Positions 31,512 to 41,158 of a DNA stretch of 64,000 nucleotides are shown in pieces; positions within the stretch are counted from its first letter, which is position 1; each line of letters opens with the position of its first letter. The stretch comes from Streptomyces sp. NRRL B-24484 (GTDB lineage Bacteria > Actinomycetota > Actinomycetes > Streptomycetales > Streptomycetaceae), in contig NZ_JOAI01000041.1 in NCBI RefSeq assembly GCF_000717715.1, positions 1-64,000 of the forward strand, in the 5' to 3' direction. The position numbers and the translations under genes are program-made. The notes beneath the pieces are model-generated. The model ran no database searches. It saw only the letters and a list, made by a program, of their open reading frames with translations, and was not told the origin of the DNA.

Positions 31512-33313
31512 TCGGCGGCGGGCTCCGGCAGGGCACGCGCGTCGCCCACCGGCTGCCCCAGGCGTGGTGGCTGGAAGGCGGCGGGCATCAGCGGACGGGC
31601 CAAGGCGGCGATGTCCTCCAGCTCGTCGCGGTGCTGGGGCAGCGCCCGACGCAGCGCCGCGTGGGTGTGCAGGAACGCGGCCGCCTCTTGCTCGGTGTAG
31701 GGGCGCAGCCGACCGGCGGCCAGCGCCGCGGCGGCCCGCGGGCCGCCGGTCGTCCGGGTGTTCTCCTGGTGGGCCAGGAGGTGCCCGCCGCGGTCGATGA
31801 CCAGGACCGTGTGGACGGCCTCGTGGCCCTGGGCGGCCACGATCGCGGCGGCCGTGCCGGTGAAGCAGGTGCGGTGACCAGCCACGGAGGTGAACCTGGA
31901 CGGCACGCCGTTCCTCTGGTTCAGGGCATAGCGCAGCGCGCATCCCTGTCTGCTGTCGGCCTCGCGGACAGCCAGCACCGCGACCTCGACCCGGTACCCG
32001 GCCCGGTGGAACGCCGCAGCACTGTCGAGGAACTCGGCCGCACTGCCCGGGGCGATCTCGATGACCACATCACCCCGACGCTCACGCACCCAGGCCTCGG
32101 CCTGCCGGAACCAGGCCCGGTAGTCCGCCCGGATCGCCGCCCCGGCATGCCGCGCCTCGGTGAGCAGCAGCTCGAAGTAGTCCGGGTGTGCGGCCTTGAA
32201 GACGTCGCTCGACAGCAGCACGGTGCCAGGCTGCATCGCCCGCAGCACCATGCGGCTCGCCCCGGTCTTCCCGGCACCCGGCTCGCCCATCACGTACACC
32301 GCGACCGGCTGCTCCTGCGCGCGGATGGCATCCAGGTAGCCGGGCACGATCAGGTTCTCGAAGGTCCAGCGGTGCTCCGCCGCACTCAGCCGGTGGTAGT
32401 CCACGCCGGGCGGCCCCGGGCGCACCTGAGCGGTGCGCCGCACCGGCTCGGCGAGCGCTGCGGCCCGCTCGGCGTCCCGGCTCACCGCCAGCAGGCGGTC
32501 GGCCGGCAGGCGGGTCTCGGCCCGCACCAGCGAGTGCTCCGTCTGCCGCAGCGAGCGGCGGAAGCGGTCGGTCTCCATCGCGCTCCACCACCGGGCCCGC
32601 TCGGCCTCCACCGCCCGGGCCGCGCCCGGGGCCTTCGACCAGGCCCCGTCGACGAGCTCGTTGCAGTACAGGAGCTCGGTGCCGCGGCGCACCACGGTGA
32701 TGCGGTCGACCAGCCGCTCGGCCTCCAGCACCTCCAGGGTGCGGCCGAGCTGCCGGGCGCACTCGTCGTGGTTGGACCACGACACGTACCGCCCGGCCCC
32801 CGCGCCCTCACCGAGGTAGCGGCCCAGGACGCCGAGCTGACTCCACGCCAGCGCGCACGCCACCGCCACCACCTCGACCCGGTACCCGGCCGCCCGGTAC
32901 GCCCCCACCTGGGCCCGCGCCTCGTCCGCGTCCGCTAAGGCGGTCTCCACCAGCGCGTCCAGACGACGGGAGCGGACGTGCTCCTCCACCGCGGCCTGCC
33001 ACCGGCGGGTGTCGGTGCGCACCGTGGTCCCGGCCGTGCGCACGTCCTGCGACAGCAGCCGGTCGTAGTCCTGGTGGACAGCCTTGTACAGGTCGGCGCC
33101 GACGCGCACCGCGCCACCGCGCAGACCGAGAACGGGCAGCAGCAGGTCCCCGAGGGTGGACTTCCCGCTCCCGGGCGGACCGGCCACCAGCAGCACCACC
33201 GGCTTCTCCTGCGAAACGGCACCGCCCGTCCAGACCGGAAGGATCATCCGGTCCAGGACATTGGCACTCTCGGCCTCGGAGAGCACCTCCGCCACCGTCT
33301 CCCCCTCACCCAC
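31475..33313 (-). CDS. Tandem double zeta-toxin-like kinase
   Basis: 612 residues from GTG 33313; GTG 33295 and GTG 33358 are alternatives. Two zeta-toxin modules in one chain: the first has GPPGSGKST (Lys51), ADLYKAVHQDYD and VETALADADEAR; the second has GEPGAGKTG (Lys349), SDVFKAAHPDYFELL and VVIEIAPGSAAEFL. Both keep the Walker lysine and the D-x-x-K/H-P-x-Y substrate motif of zeta toxins, which phosphorylate UDP-GlcNAc. Single-domain zeta toxins are about 280 residues; a tandem form is unusual. Between them lies a helical linker (about 200-310). The RHH-RAMA gene just upstream takes the place of an antitoxin. Confidence 0.75.
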   Translation of the reverse strand: MGEGETVAEVLSEAESANVLDRMILPVWTGGAVSQEKPVVLLVAGPPGSGKSTLGDLLLPVLGLRGGAVRVGADLYKAVHQDYDRLLSQDVRTAGTTVRTDTRRWQAAVEEHVRSRRLDALVETALADADEARAQVGAYRAAGYRVEVVAVACALAWSQLGVLGRYLGEGAGAGRYVSWSNHDECARQLGRTLEVLEAERLVDRITVVRRGTELLYCNELVDGAWSKAPGAARAVEAERARWWSAMETDRFRRSLRQTEHSLVRAETRLPADRLLAVSRDAERAAALAEPVRRTAQVRPGPPGVDYHRLSAAEHRWTFENLIVPGYLDAIRAQEQPVAVYVMGEPGAGKTGASRMVLRAMQPGTVLLSSDVFKAAHPDYFELLLTEARHAGAAIRADYRAWFRQAEAWVRERRGDVVIEIAPGSAAEFLDSAAAFHRAGYRVEVAVLAVREADSRQGCALRYALNQRNGVPSRFTSVAGHRTCFTGTAAAIVAAQGHEAVHTVLVIDRGGHLLAHQENTRTTGGPRAAAALAAGRLRPYTEQEAAAFLHTHAALRRALPQHRDELEDIAALARPLMPAAFQPPRLGQPVGDARALPEPAADYRSVSSASSAV

Positions 33314-33366
33314 CACGCCTCCCAGCGCTCCCCACCGACCGACCCGACCCGCACTCACCGCCCCGA

Positions 33367-33807
33367 TCAGGCGGTGGCCTCCTCCAGCTGCAGCCGTGTG
33401 CGCAGCGTCTGGAGGGTCTCGCCGGTCGCGGTGACCACGTACTGGCCCCAACCGTTGATCTCGGTCCCCACCTGCGCCTTCAGCGCCGGGGAGGGAAGAG
33501 CGAAGACCCGACCATCAGCGATGCGGATCCAGCCGTCCGCGGTGACGCTCGCATAGAACGTCGCCCCGGCCCGCTTCTTGGTGTGGTGCAGCTGCGCCTC
33601 CGGTGCCAGCCAGCCGCGCTCGATGAACGGCATCAGCGCCCCCGTGCCACGCCGATCACCGGCCTGCTCGTCCGCAGCAGGCTTGACGCCGTCGAGCAGC
33701 AACCTGCGCAGGACATCGTTCGGCGTGTCCACCAGCGGCTCGCTGTGCCGCTGCAGATAGGCGAACACGTCGTCATCGATCTCGATGGTGCGGGTGGTGT
33801 GGATCAT
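33367..33807 (-). CDS. RHH-type DNA-binding protein with RAMA domain (putative antitoxin)
   Basis: 146 residues from ATG 33807 (GAGGAGGGGC upstream). N-terminus TRTIEIDDDVFAYLQRHSEP, TPNDVLRRLLLDG is a ribbon-helix-helix of the SeqA-N type. The C-terminal half (QLHHTKKRAGATFYASVTADG, WIRIADGRVFALPSPALKAQ, INGWGQYVV) matches the RAMA domain found with restriction enzymes and methylases. First gene of the operon with the zeta-like protein. Not the canonical epsilon antitoxin; antitoxin or autoregulator role is inferred from position. Confidence 0.65.
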   Translation of the reverse strand: MIHTTRTIEIDDDVFAYLQRHSEPLVDTPNDVLRRLLLDGVKPAADEQAGDRRGTGALMPFIERGWLAPEAQLHHTKKRAGATFYASVTADGWIRIADGRVFALPSPALKAQVGTEINGWGQYVVTATGETLQTLRTRLQLEEATA

Positions 33808-34178
33808 TGCGCCCCTCCTCTTTATCTGCGATCACCCCAAGATCTCCCAGATGTGACGCCAAGTCAAATCGTCCTGCGCCAGCCAGACACCGGCTGGTGC
33901 AAGGCTACGAGCGGCAGTTTGAAACGGAGGCTGTGGCTCCGAAAGGCGAGCGGATGCCGACAGAGCCGCGGCCGACAGGCGGCGTTGCCGCTCGCCACCG
34001 CAGCCCGATCAGGCCCTTCCGAGCGACTGATCACCCCAGGGCCCCGCCTCTGCCAGGACCTGCTATCTGGCGTGCGGGAGCAGGAGATTTTCGCTTGCCG
34101 GATGACCAGGTGCGGCAGTGGACTGCTTGCCCGGCGGATGCACGAGCGTCTGCGACGCCGGGTCGGCACTACCGAGCA
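33808..34178. other. Spacer holding the promoter of the RHH-zeta operon
   Basis: 370 bases between two minus-strand genes. Open frames here lack ribosome sites. CAGCC...GGCTG hairpins around 33888-33902 may end the 34179-37481 transcript. Nothing else supported. Confidence 0.3.
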
Positions 34179-37100
34179 CTACAGGTCGGGCGGGCCGATC
34201 AGCTCGGCAACGGACCAAGGCCCGGTCGGGTGACCTCGCTCGTCCACGCCCCACCGGCTCAGCTCGCCGCGGTCGACGGTGCCGTGCGTAAGGACTGCGA
34301 GGTCCAGCCACCCAGAGTGGCTGCCGGCCTCGATCGCCCTGGCCCAGGCATGCCGCGCCCGATCCCGGTGGTCGGCGGCTTCGCCGGATTCGGCAGCGGT
34401 GGCAGCGGCAGCTTCCGCCTCGCGCGCCAGCCACGTCCAGGCCGAACTGTCCCCGTGCCGGGCGGCCAGATCGGCGGATGATTCCGCCGCGGCTACGTCG
34501 CCCAGTCGGTGGTGGAGGCGGGTGAGGCCGACGGCGTCGACAGGGAACCCGGCCTGCTCCGCGGTGCGCCACACCGCCAGTGCGCCGCGCAGGTCGGAGA
34601 AGGCCTCGAGGCGTCGGGCGTGATCGGCGAGCAGTTGGGCGGCTTCGCGGGGCGGTGCTTGGCGAAGGAGCTGGTCCACCTTCGCATGGTCGCCAGCGTG
34701 GTAGAGGAGACGGAGCAGGTGGCTTCGAGCGATGCTGCTGTTCAAAGAGAGCGCCAGCCACCACAGCGCGACGGCGGTCTCCAAGTCTTGGATCCGCTCG
34801 GCCTCGCAGGCGCGTTCTTCCGCGTCGGTGCGGGCCGTGTAGTCGGAGGTAACTCCGACGTGGTCCCGGTGGTCGAGGAGGGGCGTGGGGCGGAGGCGGG
34901 CGGCGAGATGACGGTGGCCCTGGTCGGCTAAGGCATCGGCGGCCCGGAGCATGCCTGGCAGGTCCCCGACCTGCATGAGCAGGCGGGCGAGCGTGGTCAT
35001 CGAGCGAGGTTTGCCAACGGTGAGGGCCGTGGTGGCGTGGGCGATGGCTGTGGTCCACTCGCCCTTGCGGACGAGGATCTCGACCAGGCGCTCGACGGCA
35101 CCCTCGCGGCCAGCCGCGAGATCGGCGCGTGCGGCGTCCTCAGCCCCGGTGCGGTCGCCGAGCTGCTCGCAGGCGACGACCTTCCTGGCGTTGGCGTAGG
35201 GGATGCCACGCTCATCGGCAATGTTCCACAGGTCGCGGGCACCGACGTGGTCACCCTGGTCGCCGAGGCTGCGGGCAAGGAACACGAGGGCCTGCACGTC
35301 GTCAGGTTCGGCGACCATGACGGCACGCCATGCGGAGCGAGCGCCTTCGAGATCACCCTGTCTGAGCATCAGGTCGGCGCGGCGCCATACCAGGCGGAGG
35401 TCGTCCACATCGTAGGCGGCGCTCCACGCCGCGTGCGCGCCGTCGTGGTCCCGTGCCCGGTATCGGGCCTGGCCGAGTTCGACCAGCGCCTCGGGGGTGC
35501 CGAGTCGAATCCGCAATCGGGCCGCGAGTAGAAACATGCCCCGCTGCTCAGCGGAGCGGACGAGCCGGCGGAGACTCTCCGGGTCGGTGACGTGCCGGCA
35601 GGCGTCCCAGAACTCAGGGGGAGCGGGTTCCAAGAAGCGAGCGCGGTGCAGATGCTCGGTCAGATGGTCCGCCATCTCGTACAGCGGGGGCCCGGTGGGG
35701 GCGTGACCCGGCGGGGAGACGGCCGGTGCGAACGGACCGGGCACCCCCAGGCTCGGCCGGGAGGTCTCAGTAATCGCGCGAGTGAACCAGGCATGGTTCT
35801 CACGCAGTTCGGGCGCGAGTACCCGCCAGCCAGCCAGGTCGAGGTGGCCCACAGCAGCGGCACGGACGAAGTCGAGGCCGATCTCCGTACGGTGGCCCAG
35901 GCGGTAGGCGTCGGCAACCGCGTGCAGAACGGCGCGTGTCTCGGGCACTGCGTGCTCATAGCGGATGACCTGTTCAAGAGAACCGGAGAGGTACTGGGTG
36001 ATCCGACCGGTCGACTCCTCCTTCGCCAAGGCCCGGGAATGACGGGGGTCGGTCGCGGCCAAGCGGCGAAGTTCCGCGAGAGCCCTGCCGTCGAAGCACT
36101 CCGCGACGTCGATCGTTCGGTCCTCGATCACGCGGCGCACACTGACATAGGTGTCGTCAGCGTGCGAAAGAGTCGCGGTGAGGATACGCGCTGCAAGGCC
36201 GCGGTGAAGGGCAGACACCAGGAGCAACGGTCCGACGGACGGGTCGTTGAGGGCCGTGTGGAGCTGTTCGGCGACAGAGCGGGCATCCTGGCCAGAAGGC
36301 CCGAGGAACATGGCGAGGTCGTCCAGCCACACCACTGTTCGCTGCGCCAGGCTCCGGTCCCGCAGAACGGTAAGCAGGTTCTCAACGCCCGAGGGCACCC
36401 ACACCCGCCACGGCGCGGGCAGATTCTTAACCGCCTCCCACAGGGCGCGGGTCTTGCCGGTCGACGGATCGGCGACCAGGCACACTAACGCCGACTGCCG
36501 TCGCATCTGGACCCGAGTAACGAGGGCCGATAGCTGATCGTCGTGGACACGGCGGACGTAGGCGGGGAGCGGATTATCGGCGCCGTCGGCGGTGATGGCC
36601 CGGTGCACCCCGAGAAGCTGGATCGGGTCTGCGGACGCGAGCGGCACACCAGGGTGCGCCGGCCCGGTGCCAGTTCCCGGCGCTGTGGGCGACAGGCTCC
36701 CGTGCAGTTTCGCGCGGATCCGGAAGCCGTCGATGAACGCTCCTTGCGGGCCCCAATCCCCACAGGCCTTGTTCAATGCGTTGAACAGCTCGGCGCCGGC
36801 TGCCGCCGTCCCTTCGAGGCTCCACGGGGCGAGCCGGCCGACGGCCTCGGCGACGTCCTGCTCGTCGTCCGCCAGGACCCGCAGGAATCGCACCCGCAGC
36901 CTGTACAGCATCCGCCACGTGACCTCGGGCGTGGCCAACCCGGTCGCAAGTAGCCCGCTGCTGCGAGCCTTGTCGATCATCGCGTCGAGATGGGAGAGCC
37001 GCTTGCGATCGTTCCGGTCGTGGCGGCGCGGGTCACTGCGGAAGTCGGCGTTGTCCCTCGCGGCCCCCGCGGCGACCGCGAGCGTTCGCAGCTGGACCAA

Positions 37101-37481
37101 GTGCTCGGTGCGGTCGCCAACGGCCAGACAAAGGCGCAGGCTCCCCGCCCGGATCTCCTCCCACCGTTCCACAGCCGTCCTGGCGAACGTGCTCAGCAGC
37201 TTCACTGTGTCGGCATGACTAGTGATCACCCGAGGGGCGCGGCGCGCTCCGATCGCGAGTTCGACCGGGTCGCCGTTCCTCGCTCTCCCCGCCAGGAGGA
37301 AGTCGTCCACCGGAGTGCGCCTGGGCCGCGGCTGGAACGTGAGCTCAGTCGGCACGACGTCATGGCCGAGTTCAGCGAATGGGGTGCCGGTAAGGATGTG
37401 TGACGCCAGCACCGCTCCCAACCGCGCCTCCATCGTGTGGCCGACACCGCCGGTCGACTCGGTCGACGCCTCAACCGGCAC
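34179..37481 (-). CDS. Large P-loop NTPase with degenerate nuclease-like N-terminus and TPR C-terminus
   Basis: 1100 residues from GTG 37481 (GGGGGTGAAGT upstream). N-terminal 150 residues (AVLASHILTGTPFAELG, PVDDFLLAGRARNGDPVELAIGARRAPR) recall Cap4/DUF4297-type nucleases, but the usual Q/E-x-K is replaced by ELAIGARR, so catalysis is doubtful. Then a P-loop domain with the lean Walker A DPSTGKT (Lys343) and Walker B TVVWLDDLAMF (Asp387-Asp388), a winged-helix-like part, and from about 640 a long array of TPR/SEL1-like repeats (SAWRAVMVAEPDDVQALVFLARSLGDQGD). This plan of effector-like head, NTPase and sensor repeats resembles phage-sensing STAND proteins. Stands alone in its operon. Confidence 0.65.
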   Translation of the reverse strand: MPVEASTESTGGVGHTMEARLGAVLASHILTGTPFAELGHDVVPTELTFQPRPRRTPVDDFLLAGRARNGDPVELAIGARRAPRVITSHADTVKLLSTFARTAVERWEEIRAGSLRLCLAVGDRTEHLVQLRTLAVAAGAARDNADFRSDPRRHDRNDRKRLSHLDAMIDKARSSGLLATGLATPEVTWRMLYRLRVRFLRVLADDEQDVAEAVGRLAPWSLEGTAAAGAELFNALNKACGDWGPQGAFIDGFRIRAKLHGSLSPTAPGTGTGPAHPGVPLASADPIQLLGVHRAITADGADNPLPAYVRRVHDDQLSALVTRVQMRRQSALVCLVADPSTGKTRALWEAVKNLPAPWRVWVPSGVENLLTVLRDRSLAQRTVVWLDDLAMFLGPSGQDARSVAEQLHTALNDPSVGPLLLVSALHRGLAARILTATLSHADDTYVSVRRVIEDRTIDVAECFDGRALAELRRLAATDPRHSRALAKEESTGRITQYLSGSLEQVIRYEHAVPETRAVLHAVADAYRLGHRTEIGLDFVRAAAVGHLDLAGWRVLAPELRENHAWFTRAITETSRPSLGVPGPFAPAVSPPGHAPTGPPLYEMADHLTEHLHRARFLEPAPPEFWDACRHVTDPESLRRLVRSAEQRGMFLLAARLRIRLGTPEALVELGQARYRARDHDGAHAAWSAAYDVDDLRLVWRRADLMLRQGDLEGARSAWRAVMVAEPDDVQALVFLARSLGDQGDHVGARDLWNIADERGIPYANARKVVACEQLGDRTGAEDAARADLAAGREGAVERLVEILVRKGEWTTAIAHATTALTVGKPRSMTTLARLLMQVGDLPGMLRAADALADQGHRHLAARLRPTPLLDHRDHVGVTSDYTARTDAEERACEAERIQDLETAVALWWLALSLNSSIARSHLLRLLYHAGDHAKVDQLLRQAPPREAAQLLADHARRLEAFSDLRGALAVWRTAEQAGFPVDAVGLTRLHHRLGDVAAAESSADLAARHGDSSAWTWLAREAEAAAATAAESGEAADHRDRARHAWARAIEAGSHSGWLDLAVLTHGTVDRGELSRWGVDERGHPTGPWSVAELIGPPDL

Positions 37482-37719
37482 ACTTCACCCCCTTCACCAC
37501 GGAGCAACACCGTAGTCGGGTGGGCCGGTGCCACGCTGAAGCTTCGGCCAGCACGTCGCCCCGGAGAAGGATGTCGCGCTCGCTCTGGCCACCATCGATA
37601 AGCACCTCACCGGCCACGCCGCCCACTCCCCCGGTCCGGCCCCGTCCTGCGCCCCCGTCGGTTCCGGTGATCATCAACGGCGAGCCTAGGGCACCTCGCC
37701 GACACCTCATTGGGCCCCT

Positions 37720-38451
37720 TTACCCGGTGTGCGGAGGCAGGAGTTCCTTCGCTCGCTGGGCGATCGGTTGAGGCAGCAGGCCGCCTGCCCGGCGAGTGCG
37801 AGAGTCGGCCCGGAGACGACGGACGAGGAGCGAGGCGTTGGCGATCGTCACGCCTTCCAGGTGAAGCACACCGCGAGGAACCTTTGCGCCGTGAACAGCG
37901 ACATGCGCAGCCACCGGAACGCCGAGCGCGAGCTCGGCCTGCCGCGCCTCCCAGGCCACGGTCTGCAGAGCACGGGTCTGGCAGTGACCGCCGTACCAGA
38001 GCTGTCCGTTGCGCACCTGCAGCTGGGAGTTCCTGGACACCCAGTTTTTCGTGTCGATGTAGATCACTTCACCACCCGGGGCTATCAGGAGATGATCCAG
38101 GTTCGCGCTGGATCCAGGGATGGCCCGGTCGTGCAGCACTGTCCAGCCCGCCCTCTCCAACGGCACCAGCAGCCGAGCGGTCTGCCGCTCCCCCGCGGCA
38201 CCCACCGCCCACGACCCACCTCGGCCCGCCACGAAGGTGAGCACCACTGTGTAGACCATCCCCGCAGCCACGAAGACCACCCCGAGCACCCTCAAGCCGT
38301 CGGTAGGCGCCTTCCACCAGATGACCAGGCCCATCGCGGCCATGACCGGCAGCCGCCACTTCAACGAACGTCGTAACCGCCGACGCGCTGCCACACCGGG
38401 CCGCTGCGCCATCCGCGCCGCACTTGCTCCTGCCCCGTTCCTCGTAGCCAC
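37720..38451 (-). CDS. NERD-domain membrane protein (nuclease-related)
   Basis: 243 residues from GTG 38451 (GAGGGGG upstream); ATG 38412 is the alternative. Two helices (about 30-75) then the NERD core: GAAGERQTARLLVPLERAGW, VLHDRAIPGSSANLDHLLIA, EVIYIDTKNWVS. The Glu, the Asp of NLDH and the D-x-K match the active-site pattern of the PD-(D/E)XK superfamily, so a nuclease activity is plausible. Common in actinobacterial plasmids and islands. Confidence 0.8.
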   Translation of the reverse strand: MATRNGAGASAARMAQRPGVAARRRLRRSLKWRLPVMAAMGLVIWWKAPTDGLRVLGVVFVAAGMVYTVVLTFVAGRGGSWAVGAAGERQTARLLVPLERAGWTVLHDRAIPGSSANLDHLLIAPGGEVIYIDTKNWVSRNSQLQVRNGQLWYGGHCQTRALQTVAWEARQAELALGVPVAAHVAVHGAKVPRGVLHLEGVTIANASLLVRRLRADSRTRRAGGLLPQPIAQRAKELLPPHTG

Positions 38452-38640
38452 CAGTGCCCCCTCATCCCGGCCGTGCCTTTGTGCACGGACTCGACCGCCA
38501 GGGGTAACACAGCCAGGCGGCGAATCAAGGCCTCTTCGCGGAACTGCCGACCGAGCTGACGCTCGATGGGTCAGCGCGGAACCGCACCTGACAAAGCGCT
38601 GAGCCTGCCCAGACGGCTCGCAGGATGCGCGGCGCAGCAC

Positions 38641-38960
38641 TTGCGCAGGGAAGAGGGTGCGCAAGCCGGCTCCTTGCGCACGCGCAGGCATCCTCCGCGC
38701 ACCAGCCTGCGCATGCGCAAGAGAGGGGGCCCGATCATGCGCAGGCCGGTTGCGCAGGCGCCTTGCGCAGGCGTTCAGCCGCGCACCGGCTCCCAGGTGT
38801 CGCACCCGCGCAGGGGCGCGCACGCGCAAGCGGTGACCTTGCGCATGCGCAGCGAAGGCGTGCGCGCATGGCTGTGCTGCGCGGACCCCTCGCCTCGCGT
38901 GCTGACACCCCGGAGCATGTGCGCAGCTGTCGGTGTCGGCCGACATGATGGTGCGCATGG
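38641..38960. repeat. TGCGCA-rich array upstream of ligA
   Basis: TTGCGCA at 38641, 38674, 38750, 38763 and 38839; TGCGCATGCGCA at 38708-38719 and 38840-38851; further TGCGCA at 38658, 38738, 38920 and 38952. Nearly every 20-30 bases a copy occurs through the whole spacer and up to the ligA start. No gene is supported in 38452-38956. The same motif returns at 45943-46200 and 46725-46880. Confidence 0.65.
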
Positions 38961-40978
38961 CACTCGACTCCCCCACTTCCTACGCCGACGCCGTCGCCGC
39001 CGCGGTGCAGGCCGCCGCCGCGTACTACACCGACGGCTCCACGCCGCTGGGCGATGACGAGTACGACGCGCTGGTGCGCGAGATCGAGGCCTGGGAGCAG
39101 GCGCATCCCGATCAGGTGCTGCCGGACTCCCCCACCGGGAAGGTCGCTGGCGGCGCCGTGGTGGGCGATGTTCCGCACAGTGTGCCGATGCTCTCCCTGG
39201 ACAACGTCTTCTCCGCCGGGGAGCTCGCCGACTGGGCCGCCGGGCTGGAGCGCCGCCTCGGCCGCCAGGTGGACGGCTGGTGCGTCGAGCCGAAGCTCGA
39301 CGGGCTCGCGGTTGCCGCCCGCTACCAGGCCGGCCAGCTTGCCCAGCTGATCACCCGCGGCGACGGCCTCGCCGGCGAAGACATCACTCACGCCACCGAC
39401 GCCGTCCTCGGCCTGCCCCAGCAGCTTGCCGAGCCGATCGACATCGAGCTGCGCGGCGAGGTCCTCCTCACCCAGGAGCAGTTCGACCGGGCCAACGAGA
39501 TTCGCCTCGCCCACGGCGCCGTGCCCTTCGCCCACCCGCGCAGCGGCGCCGCCGGCACCCTGCGCGCCAAGGACCGCCCGTACCGGATCGAGCTCACCTT
39601 CTTCGCCTACGGCGCCGTCAGCCACCTCACCGACCTCGGCCACACCGCCCTCCTAGAGCGCCTCGCCCAGCTCGGCGCCAACACCGCCGCCACCACCGCA
39701 GCCCACCCGCTGCGCTGCGCGACCATCGACGAGGTGCAGCAGCGCGTCGAGGAGATCGCCGCGCTGCGCGCCGCCCTGCCGTTCGGCATCGACGGCGTCG
39801 TCATCAAGGCGGACTCGGCCGCGGACCAGGAGCAGGCCGGCTCCGGCTCGCGCGCACCGCGCTGGGCCATCGCCCGCAAGCTCGCCGCCGTCCACAAGGT
39901 CACCCGCCTCCTCGGCGTCGAGTGGAACGTCGGCCGCACCGGCGTCATCGCCCCGCGCGCCGTCCTGGAGCCGGTCGTCATCGACGGCGTCACCGTCACC
40001 TACGCCACCCTCCACAACCCGGCCGACATCACCCGCCGCGGCCTCATGCTCAATGACCAGGTCTTCGTCTACCGGGCCGGCGACGTCATCCCCCGCGTGG
40101 AGGCACCCCTCGTCGACGAGCGCACCGGTGACGAGCTGCCGATCGTCTTCCCCGAGGTCTGCCCACGCTGCGGCGACGCCATCGACACCTCCCAGCAGCG
40201 CTGGCGGTGCGTCCGCGGCCGCGGCTGCGAGGCCGTTGCCTCCATCCGCTACGCCGTCGGCCGCGACCAGCTCGACATCGAAGGTCTTGGCGGCACCCGC
40301 GCCGTCCAGCTCGTCGAAGCCGGCCTGGTCGCCGACGTCGCCGACCTCTTCGCGCTCACCCGCAACCAGCTCCTGGCCCTCGACCGCATGGGGGAGACCA
40401 GCACCGACAAGCTCATCGCCGCGATCGAGACCGCCCGCACCCAGCCGCTCAACCGGGTGTTCTGCGCGCTCGGCGTCCGCGGCACCGGCCGGACCATGTC
40501 CCGCCGGATCGCCGCCCACTTCGGCTCCATGGCCGCCATTCGCGCCGCGGACGCGGAGGCCTTCGCCGAGGTCGACGGCATCGGCACCGAGAAGGCCCAG
40601 GTCATCGTCACCGAGCTCGCCGAGCTCGCGCCGGTTCTCGACAAGCTCGCCGCGTACGGCGTCGGCACCGAGGAGACCACCCCGGCCAGGTCCGCGGTTG
40701 CCGACGTCGGAGAGCAGACCGGCCCCCTCGACGGACAGGCCGTCGTCGTCACCGGCAGCATGACCGGACCGCTCGCCGACCTTAGCCGCAACCAGATGAA
40801 CGAGCTGATCGAGCGCGCCGGCGGCAAGGCCTCCTCCTCGGTCTCCAAGCGCACCACCCTGCTCGTCGCAGGCGAGAAGGCCGGCTCCAAGCGCACCAAA
40901 GCCGAAGAGCTCGGCATCGACATCCTCACCCCGGAAAACTTCGCCCAGCTCATCGCCGACTACCTGCCCGGCACCTGA
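38957..40978 (+). CDS. ligA: NAD-dependent DNA ligase
   Basis: 673 residues from ATG 38957; GTG 38933, ATG 38945 and ATG 38948 are in frame and none has a clear ribosome site. Domain Ia (NAD-binding Tyr pair near [16 protein letters not shown]), adenylation domain with EPKLDGLAV (nucleophile Lys113), [23 protein letters not shown] and the [15 protein letters not shown] start, a four-cysteine zinc finger (CPRCG...WRC...GCEA, about 402-426), helix-hairpin-helix repeats and a BRCT domain (about 591-665, [14 protein letters not shown]). All catalytic motifs are intact. Seals nicks in replication and repair; an extra plasmid copy is likely besides the chromosomal one. Confidence 0.95.
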   Translation: MALDSPTSYADAVAAAVQAAAAYYTDGSTPLGDDEYDALVREIEAWEQAHPDQVLPDSPTGKVAGGAVVGDVPHSVPMLSLDNVFSAGELADWAAGLERRLGRQVDGWCVEPKLDGLAVAARYQAGQLAQLITRGDGLAGEDITHATDAVLGLPQQLAEPIDIELRGEVLLTQEQFDRANEIRLAHGAVPFAHPRSGAAGTLRAKDRPYRIELTFFAYGAVSHLTDLGHTALLERLAQLGANTAATTAAHPLRCATIDEVQQRVEEIAALRAALPFGIDGVVIKADSAADQEQAGSGSRAPRWAIARKLAAVHKVTRLLGVEWNVGRTGVIAPRAVLEPVVIDGVTVTYATLHNPADITRRGLMLNDQVFVYRAGDVIPRVEAPLVDERTGDELPIVFPEVCPRCGDAIDTSQQRWRCVRGRGCEAVASIRYAVGRDQLDIEGLGGTRAVQLVEAGLVADVADLFALTRNQLLALDRMGETSTDKLIAAIETARTQPLNRVFCALGVRGTGRTMSRRIAAHFGSMAAIRAADAEAFAEVDGIGTEKAQVIVTELAELAPVLDKLAAYGVGTEETTPARSAVADVGEQTGPLDGQAVVVTGSMTGPLADLSRNQMNELIERAGGKASSSVSKRTTLLVAGEKAGSKRTKAEELGIDILTPENFAQLIADYLPGT

Positions 40979-40985
40979 CGCACCA

Positions 40986-41063
40986 GCACTGGACCGGAGA
41001 GCGCAGCGGCCGGAGTCACCCAAATTTGGGTGACTCCGGCCGCTGCGCTCTCCGGTCCAGTGC
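40986..41063. repeat. Perfect 78-bp palindrome with no loop
   Basis: Starts GCACTGGACCGGAGAGCG, is centred on CCCAAATTTGGG (between 41024 and 41025) and continues as the exact complement to 41063. It begins seven bases after the ligA stop. As RNA it would act as a strong two-way terminator; as DNA it could form a cruciform or be a target for a recombinase or hairpin-end enzyme. Confidence 0.9.
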
Positions 41064-41158
41064 CCACAATCGGGCATGAACCGCTCTAAGACGATCATCT
41101 GCGCGCTGCCTCCAGACAGAGCGTCCCCGCCCCGACCTCGCTGGGACAGAGTGCGGCC

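Noticed and set aside
31286..32938. Plus-strand frame of 550 codons
   Set aside because: Antisense to the zeta-toxin gene with two intact kinase modules; no ribosome site and no motif.
40986..41063. Palindrome as a transposon end
   Set aside because: No transposase gene, target duplication or second copy of the arms is visible in the window.
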